Positions 6,370 to 9,127 of a stretch of DNA of 9,127 nucleotides are shown piece after piece; positions within the stretch are counted from its first letter, which is position 1, and every line of letters begins with the position of its first letter. The position numbers and the translations under genes were made by a program. The DNA lies in contig CAJXIT010000129.1 of the NCBI GenBank assembly GCA_913054055.1, forward strand, positions 1 to 9,127, read 5' to 3'. This DNA is from an uncultured Thalassolituus sp. (lineage in GTDB: Bacteria > Pseudomonadota > Gammaproteobacteria > Pseudomonadales > Oceanobacteraceae). Under the pieces are notes generated by a model, which saw only the letters and a list, made by a program, of their open reading frames with translations, ran no database searches and had not been told where the DNA came from.

Positions 6370-7184
6370 GCTGCTTTACTCCCTGTTGTTTTTCTTTGAA
6401 ATACGCTACCCAGCTTTTTCATTTGAGAGAAATAATAGCTAGGGAAATAACGCTTAATACGCCACATCATTTTTTCCTTAGCGTGAGTCACAATATAAAA
6501 TTGTTTTTTCTCAGCGCCTTCGTAGGTCATTCTTGCAACATCTGAAGCCTGAATACTGGAGCGTTCCATTAATTTATTTGCAATGGCAATGCCTCCCTGA
6601 TCTGTGGCACGCATTGAATCCGTTAAATTGGTTTTGAAAAAGGCAGGACACAGTACAGATACATGAACACCAGCACTGTCTAATTCAGCATATAAAGTTT
6701 CAGATAAAGCCACCACCGCTGCTTTGGAAACATTGTAAGCAGACATGGAAGGCATATGCATTAATCCTGCTGCTGATGCCACATTAATGATCGTCCCTTT
6801 GGATTTCTTCAGCATTGGAGTAAACACATAACACCCCTTAACTACCCCCATCACGTTAATGTCTAGGGTCCATTGAAAATCTTTCATGGATAGCTGATCA
6901 ATGTTACCACTGGATGCCACGCCGGCATTGTTAACTAAACAGTCTAAACCTTTCCATCGGCTAGCAATTTCTTGAGCCGCTTGCTGCCATTGCTCTTCAC
7001 TGGTCACATCTAGAGGCAGAAAAAAGCAATCATTATTAAACGTTTGATTGAGCTCTTGAACAAAGGTTTCGCCAAGGGCTTGTTGAATATCAGCAATGCA
7101 AACGGTCCAACCTTTCGCGCTGTATTGACGAGCCAATTCAGCCCCTAAGCCACTGGCCCCACCGGTGATTAAAATTCGTTTCAT
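6366..7184 (-). CDS. Short-chain dehydrogenase/reductase (classical SDR), likely NAD-dependent
   Basis: First gene of the operon, 272 residues. It has TGGASGLG (7-14), D60 in LPLDVT, NNAG (85-88), N110, S137 in NVASAAG and YNVSK with Y150 and K154, so all catalytic residues are present. D32 at the end of strand 2 (CIADIQ) is the usual mark of NAD(H) preference, unlike the second SDR of this operon. After about residue 235 comes a basic, aromatic tail (KEKMMWRIKRYFPSYYF) that could lie on the membrane or cap the active site. Its substrate is unknown; in context, oxidation of a hydroxy group or reduction of a keto group on a fatty-acid-like or acyl-CoA substrate is likely. ATG follows GAGG by five bases. 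It is transcribed away from the LysR regulator at 7461, the usual arrangement for a regulator and its target operon. Confidence 0.93.
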   Translation of the reverse strand: MKRILITGGASGLGAELARQYSAKGWTVCIADIQQALGETFVQELNQTFNNDCFFLPLDVTSEEQWQQAAQEIASRWKGLDCLVNNAGVASSGNIDQLSMKDFQWTLDINVMGVVKGCYVFTPMLKKSKGTIINVASAAGLMHMPSMSAYNVSKAAVVALSETLYAELDSAGVHVSVLCPAFFKTNLTDSMRATDQGGIAIANKLMERSSIQASDVARMTYEGAEKKQFYIVTHAKEKMMWRIKRYFPSYYFSQMKKLGSVFQRKTTGSKAA

Positions 7185-7460
7185 AGCTGCCTCTGATATA
7201 TAAATGCCAAGAATGCATTAATGGTTTTTTATGGTTATATATTTATCGGAGATAATACGGCTGAAATTTAAGCCATCTCTCGCTTCTTGCTATCTGACTG
7301 ATCAATGAACATTAACCACTGTATTCTCAATGGGCTAAAGGTCAAATTAACATCTGCTACCACCTTAAACCCAGCAAGTACATTAATCTAATGAATATTT
7401 GTAATTGCATGCCATTAATTAAACTAATAGGATATATGAAATTTCAATTTGAGCGCTCAT
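7185..7460. promoter_or_regulatory. Divergent control region between the SDR operon and the LysR gene
   Basis: This 276-base AT-rich stretch holds no gene and should contain both divergent promoters. On the minus strand TATAAC (complement near 7235-7240) is the best -10 candidate for the operon, but without a recognisable -35 box, as is common for activator-dependent promoters. On the plus strand TTGTAA (from about 7399) lies 17 bases before a poor -10. ATTAATGG at 7217-7224 reappears inverted as CCATTAAT at 7412-7419, and AATGCATT (7212-7219) is a palindrome. These short AT-rich matches could be chance. Confidence 0.5.
7243..7255. promoter_or_regulatory. Candidate LysR-type operator, TTATC-N3-GATAA
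   Basis: TTATC and GATAA form a perfect five-base dyad around GGA, giving T-N11-A, the classic LysR recognition pattern. The site is about 59 bases upstream of the first SDR start and would overlap the -35 region if the minus-strand TATAAC near 7235-7240 is the -10 box. That fits an activation site. One such short site is suggestive only. Confidence 0.45.
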
Positions 7461-8378
7461 ATGAAAATCGACCTCAACTTATTCACTGTTTTTGAAGCCA
7501 TCTACACAGAAGGCAGTCTCACTAAGGCAGCAGAGCGCTTAAATTTAACGCAGCCGGCCATAAGTCACGCGCTTTCTCGATTAAGAGATCGAATTGATGA
7601 CCCATTGTTCATTCGAAATGGCCATAAGATGCAACCTACGGCAGCGGCTCAAAATCTGTTCCCTGAAGTACAACAAGCTCTTGGGCAACTTAATCAAGCG
7701 ATGCAGAAGGCCCATAAATTTGAACCCGCTACCGCTGATAAAACCTTTAAAATTGCCATGGGCGACTTAATTGAAGCCACTCTTTTGGCCCCATTGGTCA
7801 CTAAATTGGCGAACAGTGCGCCACATTTAAAAATTGCCAGCGTGGTGTTAGACAGACGAGAAGCGGAAGCCAAGTTGGCCAGTGGCGAGTTGGATTTTGT
7901 TGTGGATATTCTCAAACCCAGTAAAGACAATATTCATCAAGCTAAATTAATAGAAGACGAATTAGTGGTACTGGTTAATAAAAACCATTATTTGAAACCC
8001 GATTTATCCAAACAAGATTATATGGAAGCCACCCATATTTTAGTCAGTTCACGTCCGTCTGGCCCAAGCTTAGTGGATTATGCCATGAGCAGCTTAGGGT
8101 ATAATCGCGACATAGGGTTACGTTGTCAGCATTATTTTTCTGCTTGCCAAGTGGCCAATGAGTCTAACTTTATGCTCACCATTCCAAAGCGTTATGCCAT
8201 GGTACTGTGTTCAAAATTCAGCAATATTGAATTACGCCCCATGCCATTTAGCACAGCAGACATTGATCTATATTTATACTGGCACCATAACCATGATGAG
8301 AACCCTGGCAATCAATGGTTACGCTCAATATTACGCACAGAAATGGGTGAGAAGCTGCTGACAAAAGAAGGGATTTAG
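7461..8378 (+). CDS. LysR-family transcriptional regulator
   Basis: From ATG 7461 the protein has 305 residues, a normal length for the family. The N-terminal winged helix-turn-helix is textbook: LNLFTVFEAIYTEGSLTKAA, then ERLNLTQPAISHALSRLR and DPLFIR (about residues 5-52). Residues from about 85 onward form the substrate-binding domain that senses a small co-inducer. An in-frame TTG at 7449 would add four residues (MSAH), but it lacks a ribosome binding site at a proper distance and family members usually begin just before the DLNLF motif, so ATG is preferred; even there the ribosome binding site is weak (GAG, seven bases upstream). It is divergent from the SDR-kinase-phosphatase-SDR operon, which it most likely controls, often together with its own gene. 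The inducer is unknown. Its end faces the AraC-family gene, only 20 bases away. Confidence 0.94.
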   Translation: MKIDLNLFTVFEAIYTEGSLTKAAERLNLTQPAISHALSRLRDRIDDPLFIRNGHKMQPTAAAQNLFPEVQQALGQLNQAMQKAHKFEPATADKTFKIAMGDLIEATLLAPLVTKLANSAPHLKIASVVLDRREAEAKLASGELDFVVDILKPSKDNIHQAKLIEDELVVLVNKNHYLKPDLSKQDYMEATHILVSSRPSGPSLVDYAMSSLGYNRDIGLRCQHYFSACQVANESNFMLTIPKRYAMVLCSKFSNIELRPMPFSTADIDLYLYWHHNHDENPGNQWLRSILRTEMGEKLLTKEGI

Positions 8379-8398
8379 CTGTTTCCCTATCAAAGCGT

Positions 8399-9127
8399 TT
8401 AATCTTTTTTATTACGCATCACATTTGGTGTTTGATCAAACCAGCGATGGCACGCTCGATAAAAAGTAGAGGATTCTGAAAAGCCTAAGTCTAAAGCCAC
8501 TTCTTTTAGGCTTTTTTGCGTTTTACAAATTAGCTCATGTGCTTTTTGTTTTCTTTGAGCATCAACCACTTCCAAAAAATTTGTGCCTTCTTCTTGCAAG
8601 CGACGCTGTAAAGTTCGAGTACTCACATTTAAATGATCAGCAATTTTTTCGCGGCTTAAGTTATATTGACCCGTTGTAACAATGATTTGAATGACTTTTG
8701 CTTTCCAGCTTGTATTTAAATGCGCCGCAAGTAACTGGTCCGCGTGGGCCTTATGAAGTGCGTTTAACCCAATATCACTTTCCACTAGCGTTCGGGTCAG
8801 TAATTCCCGATTAAATTGAATACCCGATTGTGCTTGTTTGAATTTAGGCGCTAAGCCAAATACCCGCTGATATTCCACCATATTGGGCCCAGGCTCATGA
8901 ACGAAATGAACATCGGTAGGCACAATGGTGGCGTCACCCACTAACCAACGACTAAATGCTAATAGTAATGACACCACTGACTCGCGCTGATGGCGGCTAA
9001 AAGGTTTACTGTCCATTAAAGGGTTAAAGTATATCCATACTTTATCCGCTTCGTAAGCCATCTTCATTGTGCCACCCTCACTGATCAACGGCATATAATG
9101 AATAAAACTTTCATAAGCTTTTAATAA
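8399..9127 (-). CDS. AraC-family transcriptional regulator, N-terminus beyond the window
   Basis: The C-terminal part holds two helix-turn-helix units: REKIADHLNVSTRTLQRRLQ, then SLKEVALDLGFSESSTFYRA with the AraC signature ending HRWFDQTPNVMR. The preceding part (LAFSRWLVGD, VHFVHEPGPNMVEYQRVFGL and following) resembles the Arabinose_bd-type sensor domain of OruR-like regulators, which sense small molecules directly. The frame stays open to the right edge: before the first internal ATG (9092-9094) come the residues LLKAYESFIHY, which fit this domain. So 242 residues are visible and about 90-100 of a usual 330-340 are missing; the ATG at 9092 is not the true start. Gene and LysR gene are convergent, with no strong terminator in the 20 bases between them. 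Target genes cannot be inferred. Confidence 0.92.
   Translation of the reverse strand, partial: LLKAYESFIHYMPLISEGGTMKMAYEADKVWIYFNPLMDSKPFSRHQRESVVSLLLAFSRWLVGDATIVPTDVHFVHEPGPNMVEYQRVFGLAPKFKQAQSGIQFNRELLTRTLVESDIGLNALHKAHADQLLAAHLNTSWKAKVIQIIVTTGQYNLSREKIADHLNVSTRTLQRRLQEEGTNFLEVVDAQRKQKAHELICKTQKSLKEVALDLGFSESSTFYRACHRWFDQTPNVMRNKKD

Noticed and set aside
6177..6545. Open frame on the plus strand of about 122 codons
   Set aside because: It lies antisense across the kinase and SDR junction, has no recognisable domain, and both opposing genes have clear catalytic motifs.
7694..7930. Open frame on the minus strand inside the LysR gene
   Set aside because: Antisense shadow of a well-supported coding region with no ribosome binding site or family resemblance.
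8369..8388. AGGGA/TCCCT hairpin at the end of the LysR gene as a terminator
   Set aside because: The stem has only five pairs, the loop is ten bases, and no T-tract follows directly.

Overview
The window looks like chromosomal sequence from a gammaproteobacterium. It is moderately AT-rich, the genes are tightly packed, the gene families are typical of aquatic Gammaproteobacteria (Oceanospirillales-like), and many ribosome binding sites are ordinary AGGA or GGAG types. The taxonomic guess comes from overall impression only. No RNA genes, insertion sequences, CRISPR arrays, integrases or long repeats are visible.

Left part (1-2502), signalling. The window opens with the last 58 codons of a sensor histidine kinase (+). 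Its stop codon overlaps, tail to tail, the stop of a small secreted protein of unknown function (-). That gene lies directly behind a membrane-anchored coiled-coil protein (-), and the two probably share a transcript. Divergent from them is a response regulator (+) with a normal CheY-like receiver and an unclassified, non-DNA-binding C-terminal domain. A perfect hairpin at 2476-2502 separates it from the next convergent gene.

Middle part (2519-7184), catabolism, all on the minus strand. Read in the direction of transcription, four genes form a compact operon: SDR dehydrogenase, APH-fold kinase of the ACAD10/11-LvaA type, histidine-phosphatase-fold protein, second SDR dehydrogenase. The first two junctions are GTGA and TAATG overlaps, the third is a 44-base gap, and a strong intrinsic terminator ends the unit at 3726-3761. 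Beyond it lies a separately transcribed, membrane-anchored SMP-30/strictosidine-synthase-type beta-propeller, a likely lactonase. By analogy with levulinate (lva) catabolism and mammalian ACAD10/11, the operon probably handles 4-hydroxyacyl-CoA or a related hydroxyacyl-CoA: the SDRs interconvert keto and hydroxy forms and the kinase phosphorylates the hydroxyl. The acyl-CoA dehydrogenase-fold partner and the acyl-CoA synthetase are not in the window. A periplasm-facing lactonase could supply hydroxy acids from lactones, but that link is inference.

Right part (7185-9127), regulation. A 276-base divergent intergenic region, with a dyad TTATC-N3-GATAA matching the LysR T-N11-A pattern, separates the operon from a LysR-type regulator (+), its probable controller. 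An AraC-family regulator (-) converges on it and runs off the right edge, so its start is not in the window.

The points most worth following are the kinase-phosphatase pair whose phosphatase lacks the usual second histidine, the missing dehydrogenase partner, the response regulator with its divergent coiled-coil membrane gene, and the odd start of the small secreted protein.
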